NCBI RefSeq assembly: GCF_024198235.1
Contig: NZ_JAKCFB010000002.1
Location: forward strand, 372,001-436,000
Source: Myxococcus dinghuensis
GTDB lineage: Bacteria; Myxococcota; Myxococcia; Myxococcales; Myxococcaceae
Direction of reading: 5' to 3'
DNA length: 64,000 nucleotides
Shown here: piece by piece, positions 1 to 8,771 of the stretch
Position numbering within the stretch: the first letter of the stretch is position 1
Layout: each line of letters starts with the position of its first letter
Made by a program: the position numbers and the translations under genes
The notes under the pieces: model-generated
What the model saw: the letters and a program-made list of their open reading frames with translations, nothing else
What the model was told of the DNA's origin: nothing
Databases searched by the model: none

Positions 1-540
1 GACGTCCCAGAGGAGCCCGCGTCGTCCAGCGCGCAGGCTCGCGCGGAGACGGTGAGTGTGGACGTCACGCTGAAGCGACTGCGCCAGGAGGGGACTCCGG
101 CACCGCTGCTCACGCGCTACGAGAAGGCCGCGCGCGCCATCACCGGGGCCCAGGAGGAGTCGGACCAGCGGGCGCGCAGCGAGGCGGAGTCCTTCCTGTT
201 CGACCTGCTCGAGCACCTCCCTGCGACGCGAGGGCACTTCCAACTGAACGGGGTGCTCGACCTGGGTGACGGCAGCCGCCCGCTGGAGGTGGACCTGCTG
301 TGCCGCGAGCTGCGGCTCGCCATCGAGATCGACGGGTTCCACCACTTCCGTGAACCCGAGCGCTACCGCAGGGACCGGCGCAAGGACCTCGACCTCCAGC
401 GCGCGGGCTACTGGGTGGCCCGCTTCCTCGCCGACGACGTCGTCGCGCGGCTGGAGGTCATTCGCGAGACGGTCGAATCGATGATTGCCGCCCGGCGACG
501 TGAGGCCACCGGGCAGGAGACACCTCATGGACACCGCTGA
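1..540 (+). CDS. DUF559/Vsr-like nuclease domain protein, C-terminal part only
   Basis: The reading frame is open from the first base, so the gene probably starts outside the window; a GTG at 52 is the first possible start inside it. The visible part ends in a DUF559-type domain of the PD-(D/E)XK/Vsr fold. Its signature runs EVDLL, then AIEIDGFHHF, then RRDRRKDLDLQRAG. The acidic residues plus the RRDRRKD helix are what this family uses for metal-dependent DNA cleavage. The stop overlaps the start of the next gene by 14 bp, and a 1234-residue double ATPase follows, so the protein likely works with them on DNA. The missing N-terminus could carry a helicase or other domain, so the full function cannot be stated. 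The domain assignment is fairly sure; the role is inferred. Confidence 0.75.
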   Translation, partial: DVPEEPASSSAQARAETVSVDVTLKRLRQEGTPAPLLTRYEKAARAITGAQEESDQRARSEAESFLFDLLEHLPATRGHFQLNGVLDLGDGSRPLEVDLLCRELRLAIEIDGFHHFREPERYRRDRRKDLDLQRAGYWVARFLADDVVARLEVIRETVESMIAARRREATGQETPHGHR

Positions 541-1537
541 CGAGAGGCTGGCGGGGCTCGCCCTGTCATGGCTGCTGACCCGTGGTCCCCAGGGCGACTC
601 ACGCGTGGAGCTGGAGGCCGCGCTGCGTCCGCTCGTGGAGCACCGCCTGTCCCGCGCCGAATGGAAGACACGCGCGCAAGGGCTCGTGGACGCGCTGTTG
701 GCCGAAGGACTCGTGGAGGCGCGAGGCCGCAGCCGGCTGGCGCTCACCGAGGAGGGGCGCGCGCGGGTGCAGGCGTTCCTCCAGGTGGAGCAACTGCCAC
801 GCAGCCTCACGTGGAAGAAGCTCAAGGCCACCCACCTGCTGGCCCGGGGCCTGGGACTGCCGCCCAGCCGTGCCGTGCTCACCCGCCTCTCGAAGGCAGA
901 CGGGGTGCGCACCGCCGTGCTCCGACGGCAGCATCCGGACGTCGGTACGGACGAGCTGAGCCTGGCGCAGCTGAGGGACCGGCTCCTGTGGCGCCAGTTG
1001 GGCGTGGAGACGGAGCGCCCCTTCTCGCTCTCGGCGGTGCAGGCGCACCTGCTCGGCCAGTTGCTGGAGGCAGACGTCAAGGACCCCCGTCGAGGCCTGG
1101 AGCAGTGGGTGGCCCGCGCGGCGGGCTCCACGCGCGTCGACGCCGAGGCGGTCCGCCAGACGTTGCTGCGAGGCTGGCTGCTGCCTGAAGCGACCTCCGC
1201 TCCCGTCGAAGAGCGGGCAGCACCCACGGCCCCCCGAACCCGCCCGCCGCCGGCCCGGGTGTCCGTGGAGGACTTCGCCGAGCATGTCCTCGACGTCGCC
1301 CGCGCCCTGCCCACGGGCCGCTTCGGTCACGACAAGGTGTTCATCTCCCACGTGTGGCGCGCACTCCAACCGGAGTGGCCCCACCGTGAGGCGTTCGACG
1401 CCGCGCTGCTGGAGGCCAATCGGACCCGACACCTGTCGCTGACCCGCGCGGACCTCGTGTCGGCCATGGACCCGACCGACGTGGCCGAATCCGAGGTCCG
1501 CTCCTTCGGCGCCAGCTTCCACTTCGTCGTCGTCTGA
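527..1537 (+). CDS. Unrecognised protein, middle gene of nuclease/ATPase cassette
   Basis: A 336-residue soluble protein of no family I recognise. The ATG at 527 is preferred over an earlier in-frame start at 485 because AGGAGA lies just upstream and the overlap with the previous gene is then only 14 bp. The first 90 residues look like a winged-helix unit (an LTEEGRARV strand-turn follows a helical stretch). Residues 225-245 are a Pro/Arg linker. The last 90 residues form a second small domain with KVFISHVWRAL and a hydrophobic terminus ending FVVV. It is followed after 21 bp by the double ATPase. A DNA-binding or adaptor role within the cassette is a guess. Confidence 0.7.
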   Translation: MDTADERLAGLALSWLLTRGPQGDSRVELEAALRPLVEHRLSRAEWKTRAQGLVDALLAEGLVEARGRSRLALTEEGRARVQAFLQVEQLPRSLTWKKLKATHLLARGLGLPPSRAVLTRLSKADGVRTAVLRRQHPDVGTDELSLAQLRDRLLWRQLGVETERPFSLSAVQAHLLGQLLEADVKDPRRGLEQWVARAAGSTRVDAEAVRQTLLRGWLLPEATSAPVEERAAPTAPRTRPPPARVSVEDFAEHVLDVARALPTGRFGHDKVFISHVWRALQPEWPHREAFDAALLEANRTRHLSLTRADLVSAMDPTDVAESEVRSFGASFHFVVV

Positions 1538-1558
1538 CCCCCTGCCCCAGGAATCACC

Positions 1559-4500
1559 ATGTCCACGGACGCGCGACTGTCGGTCTTCCTCGACGATGAC
1601 GGCGAGGTGTTCAGCGGGGTGCAGCAGGGGCAATACCTCTGGCAACCGGACCCCTTCGACGTCGAGACGCTCAACGCCCCCGCGCGGCGGGCCTTCCACC
1701 GCCTGCTGACGCGCGCCTCCGCCGCCACGCCACCGGGCTCGGGCAAGCTGCTGCTCCTGCTCGGCGAGTCGGGCAGCGGCAAGACGCACCTGGTGCGCGC
1801 CTTCCGCAATCACGCGCATGGCCAGCGGAAGGGGTTCGTCGGCTACATGCCGATGACGGTCGATGAGTCCAACTACGACCGGTACGTCCTGAACAACCTC
1901 ATCACGTCCCTGGAACAGCCCTACGACCTGTCCGTGGACGACGACAGCGGGCTGATGCGGCTGTCGGACGCGCTCATGGAGCACTGCCGGAGCGCCTTCG
2001 CTCCCCTCATCCCCGACGAGAAGGTGCTGGAGGAGGACGAACTGCACGGGACCATCCACTCGGTGGCGGACGAACTGCTCGCCGACCCCCGCTTCCGCAG
2101 CGTGGAGGTGGACCTCCTGCGAGCCCTGCTCTACCTCCAGCGCAAGGACCCGCGCATCAACCGACAGGTCTTCCACTGGCTGCGCTGCGAGGAGCGCTCC
2201 GCCAGTGACCGGAAGCTGATTGGCGACCTGGTCCCACGCAGGGGGGACGACGCGCACAGCCGGATGGTCGAGCAGCTCGGCCGGGTGATGGATGCCCTCG
2301 GGCATGCGCTGGTGGTGTGCGTCGACCAGGTCGAGGACCTCAGTGACTTCGAGCAGCGCCCGCAGATGGAGACGTCCTTCCGTCGGGCGATGGCCAGCCT
2401 CATCTCCATCACCAACAAGGTGCGTCGCGCGGTGGTGGTCGTCTGCTGCCTCTCTGACTACTGGGTGAAGATGCGGCCCCAGTTGCTGCTGCCGATGATC
2501 GACCGCATCGAGAACGACCCGGAGCCCGTGACGCTGGAGCGCACGGTGACCGCGGACATCGCCCGGGACATCGCGGTCCGGCGGCTGCGTGCCCTCTACG
2601 AGCCTCGCGGCGCGACCTTCGACCCCGCGGACCCGACGTATCCCTTCCCCACCGCGGGCTTCGAGGCCCTGAGCGGACAGCGTCCCCGAGACGTCCTGAA
2701 CACCTGTCGTCGCTATCGGGACCGGGCCATCCAGGACCAGCGCCTGCCCGCGGAGTTCCCGCTGCCCGAGGCCCACCCCATTCAGGGGAAGACACCTCCC
2801 GTGCGGCCCCCGGTCCTCGAGGACGTCGAGCAGGAGTGGACGAACTTCCGCGCCCGCTTCAGCCCCATCCTCCCCGAGGAACCCGCGGACATCACCGCCT
2901 TGCTGGCATGGGCCGTCGAGGTCAGCGGTGATGAACTGGGCGGCACGCAGCGATTCACGGCGAAGAAGCGGGACGACGAAGTCCTGGACGTGGGCATCCA
3001 ACCCCAGGGAGAGAAGCTCGTCGTCGCGCTCTGCGAGATGGACCCGCGTGGCGGAGGGCTCGCTCGACAGCTGCAGCGCGCCATCAAGGCCGCGGCGGGG
3101 AGCACGCCCGTCATCATCCGGACGTCCGAGTTCCCCGCCACCACGGGCACCAAGGTCGCCGAGCAGATTGCGCTGCTCTTCAAGAAAGGCGGGCGTCGGG
3201 TGGTGGTCGGCGACAGCGAGCTGCGCGACCTGGTCACCCTGCGCGAGTTCCGGACCCTCAACGAGGGCAAGCCGTCCTTCCGGGAGTGGAGTCAGACGCT
3301 CCGCCCCGTGTCGCGGATGAAGGCCGTGGGAGACATGCTCGGCCTTCACCTCCGCTCCGGTGCCACCCCCTCCGCGCCCCGATTGCCTCCGCCCGCGCCA
3401 GTTCCCGTCGCCAAACCGACGGGCCGCGCCTCCACGAGTCAGTCCACCCTCTTCAACGATGCACAGGTCTCCGTTCCGAACTCGGGGAAGAAGACCTCGA
3501 AGACGACGCCATCCCATCGGGATGGCGCGACCTCCTCGACGACGACACGAGGAACGACCTCCGCTGGGCTGTCACAGCCCTCCGCCGGAGCGACCGACGC
3601 CGGTGAATTCCGTCTCACCGCCGTGAGTGCCATCCTCACGTCTTCGCACTCGGACAAGCCCGCCTCTCGTCCTGGGGGCTTCGAGCCCCAGGGCGTGGCC
3701 TCGAACGGCACATCACCTCCGTCGGCGTCGCCCACCGGGCATCCGGGGCTACCGCGTGACGGTTCTCCCCCATCAGCCTCGCCGCGCGGGGGCCCCGCGG
3801 CCCATCGAGCCGGCATGCCGCCCCCGAGCACCGAGGAGCTCGCGATGGATGGGCTCCGGTTCGACGACGTGACGGGCGCCGAGCTGCTTCCGCTCGAGCG
3901 CGGCGCGAACAGGGAGAGCGACGCCAAGGTCCCTGGACTCAGGCCACGCGTCCCCACACCTCCGAAGGTCACACCTGTCCCGCGCGCGGCCCTCACCGGG
4001 CCGGTGCGCCTGGGCGTCACCGAGGGCATCCGCTCGCAGCCCGTGTTCGTGGAGCCACTCGAGCTGACGCGTCACAGCGCGTTCCTGGGGGGCTCGGGCA
4101 GTGGCAAGACGACGCTCGCGCTCAACATGCTGGAGCAGCTCCTGCTGCGCGGCATCCCCGTCATCCTCGTGGACCGCAAGGGCGACCTCGCCGCCTACGC
4201 TCGCGCCGAGGCCTGGGACGAGCCGCTGGAGGACGCCGCTCTGCTCGAACGCAGGCGGCTGCTCAAGGAGCGTGTCGACGTCGCGCTCTACACGCCCGGG
4301 CGCTCGGACGGCAGACCGCTGGCGATTCCCGTCGTCCCCCATGGCCTCGAGGCGCTGCCGGTCGAGGAGCAGGAACAGGGCGTCCAGCAGGCGGCGGACG
4401 CCATCGCGGGCATGCTCGACTACAAGAGCAGCCCCAACGACAAGGCCGCGCGAGCCCTGTTGGCCCAGGCGCTCCGGCTCCTCGTGCAACAACCGTTGGA

Positions 4501-5263
4501 CCGAGAGCTGACGCTGGAGGTGGTCCAGCAGTTCGTCGCGTCCCAGGACCCCGCGCTCATCCAGGAAGCCGGCGGCCTGTCGGCGAAGACCTACGACAAG
4601 CTCGCCATGGACCTGGAGGTGCTGCGCCTCAACCTGCGCTCGCTCCTGAGTTCAGGTGGGGAGCGCCTGGACCTGGACGAGCTGCTCGGACGTGGCGCGA
4701 GCGCCGTCCCCGGCCGCACGCGCCTCAGCATCATCAGCACCAAGTTCCTGGGCGACAACAACCGCATCCTCTTCTGGGTGTCCCAGTTGCTGCTGGAGAC
4801 CCATCGCTGGGCGAGCCAACACCCGTCCAGCCAGCTCCAGGCCGTGTTGCTGTTCGACGAGGCCGACGTCTATCTCCCCGCGACGAGCAAGCCGGCCACG
4901 AAGGAGCCCATGGAGAGCTTGCTCAAGCGGGCGCGCTCGGCGGGTGTGGGAATCATGCTCGCCACCCAGAGCCCCGGGGACCTGGACTACAAGTGCCGGG
5001 AGAACGTGCTGACGTGGAGCGTGGGCAAGATCAAGGAGGACAACGCTCTCAAGAAGCTTCGCCCGCTGTTCTCCGATGCCCGGGTGGACGCGGACGCGAG
5101 ACTCCCCTCCCAGAAGCAGGGCCAGTTCCACGTGCTGCGCGACGGCAAGGTGGAGCAGCTCAAGGCCGACCGTTCGGTCATCCGCACCGCGCAGCTCTCC
5201 GAGGATGAAATCCTGCGACTCGCTCGGGCCGCCCGTCCCCCGAAGCCAGGGGGAGCCCGCTGA
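1559..5263 (+). CDS. Dual P-loop ATPase with C-terminal HerA-like domain
   Basis: A 1234-residue protein with two NTPase modules. Module one has Walker A GESGSGKTH (Lys75) and Walker B VCVDQVED (Asp256). Residues about 420-590 look like a separate small domain, and about 600-790 is a low-complexity Ser/Pro/Thr linker. Module two has Walker A GGSGSGKTT (Lys850), then VDRKGDLAAYA, and Walker B LLFDEADVYLP (Asp1100-Glu1101), followed by LLKRARSAG and ATQSPGDLD. The second module is typical of HerA/FtsK-like DNA translocases (DUF87/DUF853-type). The gene ends a three-gene operon with a DUF559 nuclease, so ATP-driven DNA loading or translocation coupled to cleavage is likely. It resembles anti-phage ATPases in general architecture, but I cannot match it to a named system. 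Confidence 0.8.
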   Translation: MSTDARLSVFLDDDGEVFSGVQQGQYLWQPDPFDVETLNAPARRAFHRLLTRASAATPPGSGKLLLLLGESGSGKTHLVRAFRNHAHGQRKGFVGYMPMTVDESNYDRYVLNNLITSLEQPYDLSVDDDSGLMRLSDALMEHCRSAFAPLIPDEKVLEEDELHGTIHSVADELLADPRFRSVEVDLLRALLYLQRKDPRINRQVFHWLRCEERSASDRKLIGDLVPRRGDDAHSRMVEQLGRVMDALGHALVVCVDQVEDLSDFEQRPQMETSFRRAMASLISITNKVRRAVVVVCCLSDYWVKMRPQLLLPMIDRIENDPEPVTLERTVTADIARDIAVRRLRALYEPRGATFDPADPTYPFPTAGFEALSGQRPRDVLNTCRRYRDRAIQDQRLPAEFPLPEAHPIQGKTPPVRPPVLEDVEQEWTNFRARFSPILPEEPADITALLAWAVEVSGDELGGTQRFTAKKRDDEVLDVGIQPQGEKLVVALCEMDPRGGGLARQLQRAIKAAAGSTPVIIRTSEFPATTGTKVAEQIALLFKKGGRRVVVGDSELRDLVTLREFRTLNEGKPSFREWSQTLRPVSRMKAVGDMLGLHLRSGATPSAPRLPPPAPVPVAKPTGRASTSQSTLFNDAQVSVPNSGKKTSKTTPSHRDGATSSTTTRGTTSAGLSQPSAGATDAGEFRLTAVSAILTSSHSDKPASRPGGFEPQGVASNGTSPPSASPTGHPGLPRDGSPPSASPRGGPAAHRAGMPPPSTEELAMDGLRFDDVTGAELLPLERGANRESDAKVPGLRPRVPTPPKVTPVPRAALTGPVRLGVTEGIRSQPVFVEPLELTRHSAFLGGSGSGKTTLALNMLEQLLLRGIPVILVDRKGDLAAYARAEAWDEPLEDAALLERRRLLKERVDVALYTPGRSDGRPLAIPVVPHGLEALPVEEQEQGVQQAADAIAGMLDYKSSPNDKAARALLAQALRLLVQQPLDRELTLEVVQQFVASQDPALIQEAGGLSAKTYDKLAMDLEVLRLNLRSLLSSGGERLDLDELLGRGASAVPGRTRLSIISTKFLGDNNRILFWVSQLLLETHRWASQHPSSQLQAVLLFDEADVYLPATSKPATKEPMESLLKRARSAGVGIMLATQSPGDLDYKCRENVLTWSVGKIKEDNALKKLRPLFSDARVDADARLPSQKQGQFHVLRDGKVEQLKADRSVIRTAQLSEDEILRLARAARPPKPGGAR

Positions 5264-5285
5264 CTTGCCGGCCCCGCCTCGCGAG

Positions 5286-5302
5286 GCTTCCTGCTAGGAA
5301 GC
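5286..5302 (+). terminator. Short hairpin between ATPase gene and pabB
   Basis: A perfect 6-bp stem (GCTTCC / GGAAGC) with a 5-base loop sits between the stop at 5263 and the pabB ATG at 5310. There is no T-run, so it is a weak terminator at best. Its right arm lies in the purine-rich stretch in front of pabB and could instead affect translation of that gene. Confidence 0.3.
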
Positions 5303-5309
5303 GCCCGGA

Positions 5310-6761
5310 ATGAGTTCCCGGACGCTTCCTGCCCTGCCCGACCGCGCGCGCTTCGAGGCCCTCGTGGCCCAGGGCCACAATCAGGTGCCGGTCATCCGGA
5401 GGCGGGAAGCCGGGGCGCTGCGCCCCGTGGACCTGTTGCGAGCCCTCCCCGAGGGACACCGCTTCCTCCTGGAGAGCACCCGTGTCAGCGAGGAGGGACG
5501 CTACTCGTTCGTGGGCACGCGTCCCTTCCTCCGCTTCTCGGCCAAGGGCGCGCAGTGCTTCATCGACGGACAGCGGCAGGACGGCGCGCCGCTGGAGGTC
5601 CTGGGGGGACTGCTCCAGCGCTGGAAGGGCGTGAGCCTCCCGGGTCTGCCCCGCTTCCTCGGCGGCGCGGTGGGCTTCTTCGCCTACGAGGCCAACCACT
5701 ACTTCGAGTCCCTCCCCCGCCACCCACGCGACGACCTGCGCCTGCCGGACATCGCCCTCTCCTTCGTGGACACGTTCCTCGCCGTCGACCACCTCGCGGG
5801 GGACCTGCTCCTCGTGGCCACGGGCTCGGACTGGGACGACTGCTCGCGCCGCCTCGACACGCTGGAGTCCTGGCTCCAGCACGCGCGACCCTCTTCTCCG
5901 CCCAGCGCGCCGGACCCGCACGCACCGCTCGCGTCGTGGCGCTCCAACTTCACGCAGGACGCCTACCTCGCGGCGGTGGAGCGCGTGCGCGAGTACATCC
6001 GCGCGGGTGACACCTACCAGGTCAACCTCTCGCAGCGCCTGGAGGTGGACTTCACCGGCGACCCGCTCGCGCTCTACGAGACGCTCTCCGCCACCAGCCC
6101 CGTCCACTTCGCCAGCTATCTCGAGGGCGACGGCTTCCAGGTGGTCAGCGCCTCTCCGGAGCGGCTGGTCCGCGTGGAGGACGGCCTCGCCATCACCCGC
6201 CCCATCGCCGGCACGCGGCGCAGGGGTTCCCCCGAGGAGGATGCCCGCTTCGTCCAGGAGCTGCGCACCAGCGAGAAGGAGCGCGCCGAGCACGCCATGC
6301 TCGTGGACCTGGAGCGCAACGACCTGGGCCGCGTCTGCGACTACGGCACCGTCGAGGTGCGCAAGCTGATGGAGATCGTCGAGTACGCCCACGTCCTGCA
6401 CATCGAATCCGAAGTGACGGGGCGGCTCGCCGAGGGCGTGGGGCCGCTCGACGTGGTGGCCGCGCTCTTCCCCGGAGGCACCATCACCGGCGTCCCCAAG
6501 ATTCGCACCATGCAGCTCATCACCGGGCTCGAGCCCCAGACGCGCGGGCTCTACACGGGCTCGCTCGGCTACCTCGCGTTCTCCGGAGACCTGGACCTGA
6601 ACATCGTCATCCGCACGCTGCTGGTGAAGGACGGTCGGGCCTACGTCCAGGTCGGCGGCGGCATCGTCCACGACTCGCAGCCGCGCCAGGAATACAAGGA
6701 GACGCTCAACAAGGCACGCTCGCAGCTCCTCGCGCTGGCCTCCCACGGGGGGCGCACGTGA
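5310..6761 (+). CDS. pabB: Aminodeoxychorismate synthase component I (chorismate-binding)
   Basis: A 483-residue chorismate-utilising enzyme of the PabB/TrpE family, which aminates chorismate using ammonia from the glutamine amidotransferase encoded next door. An N-terminal Anth_synt_I-like region (about 20-150) is followed by the chorismate-binding domain with [15 protein letters not shown] (298-306), NDLGRVC and GGTITGVPK. The gene is followed by pabA (4-bp GTGA overlap) and a class IV aminotransferase-like lyase, which points to 4-aminobenzoate rather than tryptophan. The odd point is Ala300: the E. coli PabB motif is PIKGT, whose Lys forms a covalent intermediate, while PIAGT is the anthranilate-synthase form. 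TrpE activity or dual use therefore cannot be excluded. Confidence 0.85.
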   Translation: MSSRTLPALPDRARFEALVAQGHNQVPVIRRREAGALRPVDLLRALPEGHRFLLESTRVSEEGRYSFVGTRPFLRFSAKGAQCFIDGQRQDGAPLEVLGGLLQRWKGVSLPGLPRFLGGAVGFFAYEANHYFESLPRHPRDDLRLPDIALSFVDTFLAVDHLAGDLLLVATGSDWDDCSRRLDTLESWLQHARPSSPPSAPDPHAPLASWRSNFTQDAYLAAVERVREYIRAGDTYQVNLSQRLEVDFTGDPLALYETLSATSPVHFASYLEGDGFQVVSASPERLVRVEDGLAITRPIAGTRRRGSPEEDARFVQELRTSEKERAEHAMLVDLERNDLGRVCDYGTVEVRKLMEIVEYAHVLHIESEVTGRLAEGVGPLDVVAALFPGGTITGVPKIRTMQLITGLEPQTRGLYTGSLGYLAFSGDLDLNIVIRTLLVKDGRAYVQVGGGIVHDSQPRQEYKETLNKARSQLLALASHGGRT

Positions 6762-7327
6762 TCCTCCTCATCGACAACTTCGACTCGTTCACCTTCAACC
6801 TCGTCCAGGCGCTCGGAGCCCAGGGCGCGAGGCCGCGCGTCGTGCGCAACGACGCGCTCACGGTGGCGGACATCGAGGCGCTGCGTCCCGAGCGCATCGT
6901 CATCTCCCCGGGCCCCGGCACACCGGACGACGCGGGCATCTCGCTCGAGGTCATCCGCGCGTTCGGAGGACGGGTGCCGCTGCTCGGCGTGTGCCTGGGC
7001 CATCAGTGCCTGGGACAGGTCTTCGGAGCGAGGGTGGTGCGCGCGCCCGTCCCCGTGCACGGCAAGACGGCGGAGGTGGAGCACACGGGCCAGGGCGTCT
7101 TCCAGGGTCTTCCACGCCCCTTCATCGCCGCGCGCTATCACTCGCTGGTGGTGGCGCGGGAGGGGCTGCCGGAGTGCCTGGAGGTGACGGCCTGGCACGA
7201 AGGGCTCATCATGGGCATGCGCCACCGGGAGCTGCCCGGACTGGAAGGCGTCCAGTTCCATCCCGAGTCGTTCCTCACGACCCACGGGCCCCGACTGCTC
7301 GGCAACTTCCTGGGCACACGACGTTAG
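6758..7327 (+). CDS. pabA: Glutamine amidotransferase of aminodeoxychorismate synthase
   Basis: A 189-residue class I glutamine amidotransferase that supplies ammonia to the preceding PabB. The start begins with [11 protein letters not shown], typical of TrpG/PabA. The catalytic Cys lies in GVCLGHQC, and the His-Glu pair in QFHPESFLT. The PVHGK segment is the usual TrpG/PabA signature. GTG start, with stop and start overlapping in GTGA, so it is translationally coupled to pabB. It could also serve anthranilate synthase, as PabA/TrpG proteins do in some bacteria. Confidence 0.92.
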   Translation: MILLIDNFDSFTFNLVQALGAQGARPRVVRNDALTVADIEALRPERIVISPGPGTPDDAGISLEVIRAFGGRVPLLGVCLGHQCLGQVFGARVVRAPVPVHGKTAEVEHTGQGVFQGLPRPFIAARYHSLVVAREGLPECLEVTAWHEGLIMGMRHRELPGLEGVQFHPESFLTTHGPRLLGNFLGTRR

Positions 7328-7343
7328 GCGGACGGAGGCGGCG

Positions 7344-8168
7344 ATGTTCTCCACGGTGGCGGTCAATGGCGAGGTGACGCGCTGGGAGGCGCTGCACCTG
7401 AGCGACTTCGCCCAGGGCTACTTCTTCGGCGCGGGCTTCTTCACCACCTTCCGCGTCGAGGCGGGCAGGCCCCTCTTCCTCGGCCGGCACCTCCGGCGAC
7501 TCGCCCGGAGCCTCGCGGTCTTCTCGAAGTCGGTGCGCGCGCCGCCCGCCGAGCACCTCCGCGAGGCCTCCGTCCGGGAGACGCTGCGCATGTGCCTGGA
7601 GGCGGACGCCGCGCTGGGCCCCGGCTTCACGGGCGTCGGCAAGCTGGCCGCGAGCGACGGTCAGCTCCTGCTCACCTTCCGGGACCTCCCGCCCGACACG
7701 GAGCGCCTCCAGCGCGAGGGGCGCGTCATCGACATGGTGATTCCGGGCGCCTACCGCCGTGGAGACTCCCTGCCCAACCACAAGGGCCTGTCCTACTTCC
7801 GCCAGTACAGCCTGATGGCCGACCTGCCCCTGCTGGGCAACGAAGCCGGGCAGGCCTGTGAGCTGCCCACCGCCAACATCTTCGTCCTCATGGGCGACGT
7901 GCTCGCCACGCCGCCGCTGGGCGCGCCCTGCCTGCCCGGCATCGTCCGGGAGCTGCTCCTCGAGGAAGGCCACCTCGACGGAGTCCCCGTCGTGGAGCAG
8001 GACCTCCGACTCACGGACCTGGTGGATGCCCGCGCCTGCGTCTTCACCAACTCCGCCGCGGTGGCCACGGGCGTGACGCGGCTGCTGGGGCGCGACCTGC
8101 CCGACAGCCTGTCACTTGCGGTCCGGGTCCGTGAGCACATCAAGGCCATGGCATCACGCGAGGAGTGA
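7344..8168 (+). CDS. pabC: Aminodeoxychorismate lyase (class IV aminotransferase fold)
   Basis: A 274-residue fold-type IV PLP enzyme. It should eliminate pyruvate from 4-amino-4-deoxychorismate to give 4-aminobenzoate, completing a pabB-pabA-pabC operon. The Schiff-base lysine is Lys147 in NHKGLSYF. The ELPTANIF segment is the conserved (E)..T.N.F motif of the family, and LPGIVRELLL follows as usual. Start ATG at 7344 has GGAGG a few bases upstream and lies 16 bp after pabA. A branched-chain or D-amino-acid aminotransferase would look similar; the gene context decides the call. Confidence 0.87.
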   Translation: MFSTVAVNGEVTRWEALHLSDFAQGYFFGAGFFTTFRVEAGRPLFLGRHLRRLARSLAVFSKSVRAPPAEHLREASVRETLRMCLEADAALGPGFTGVGKLAASDGQLLLTFRDLPPDTERLQREGRVIDMVIPGAYRRGDSLPNHKGLSYFRQYSLMADLPLLGNEAGQACELPTANIFVLMGDVLATPPLGAPCLPGIVRELLLEEGHLDGVPVVEQDLRLTDLVDARACVFTNSAAVATGVTRLLGRDLPDSLSLAVRVREHIKAMASREE

Positions 8169-8184
8169 GGCAGATTCGCACGCC

Positions 8185-8766
8185 ATGAGCCGCTCCCTCG
8201 TCGCCGTGCACCGCTGGGCCGGAGGCCCAGACACCGATTTCTACCCCTGGCTCTCGAGTCAGGTGCTCGAGGCCCCCGCGCTCTTCGACGAAGTCCGCAC
8301 CCTGGAGATGCCCGAGCCGGGCTCGCCCACCATCGAGCGTTGGGTGCCCGCGCTCGCGAGCGCCGTGGGCCCCGTCCCCGCGCCCTCCACCGTCTTCCTC
8401 GGACACAGCGTGGGCTGCCAGACCATCCTCCGGTACCTCGCCTCGCTGCCCGAGGGACACCGCGTGGAAGGCGCCCTGCTCGTGGCGGCCTGGTTCGAGG
8501 TAGACCAGCGCTGGGGCGCCGTGGATCCCTGGCTCGACACGCCCATCGACTTCGCGCGGGCGCGCGCGGCGCTGGGCCGATGCGTCGTGGTCATCTCCGA
8601 CAGCGACCCCTTCACCTCCGACTGGCGACGCAACACCCAGCTCTGGGAGGAGCGCATGGGCGCGGAGGTCGTCGTCGTCCCCGGCGGCCGGCACTTCAAC
8701 AACCCGCGCGAGCCCGCCATCCTGGAGACGCTGCGCACCCGCTTCGGCCGTCCGTCGCCGGGCTGA
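8185..8766 (+). CDS. RBBP9/YdeN-family alpha/beta hydrolase
   Basis: A 193-residue small serine hydrolase. The nucleophile elbow is GHSVGC (Ser75), the acid is Asp141 in SDSDPF, and the base is His170 in GRHFN, giving the compact arrangement of the RBBP9/YdeN family. The length fits the family. The ATG at 8185 was preferred over one at 8116, which would overlap pabC; the family start (short strand, then HRWAGGPDTDFYPWL) fits 8185. The substrate is unknown. It lies 16 bp behind pabC and may be co-transcribed with it. Confidence 0.88.
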   Translation: MSRSLVAVHRWAGGPDTDFYPWLSSQVLEAPALFDEVRTLEMPEPGSPTIERWVPALASAVGPVPAPSTVFLGHSVGCQTILRYLASLPEGHRVEGALLVAAWFEVDQRWGAVDPWLDTPIDFARARAALGRCVVVISDSDPFTSDWRRNTQLWEERMGAEVVVVPGGRHFNNPREPAILETLRTRFGRPSPG

Positions 8767-8771
8767 GCGCG

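Noticed and set aside
599-3517. 972-codon open frame on the minus strand
   Set aside because: Antisense to the 336-residue and 1234-residue genes; translation is His/Gln/Arg-rich with no domain pattern, as expected from high-GC shadow frames.
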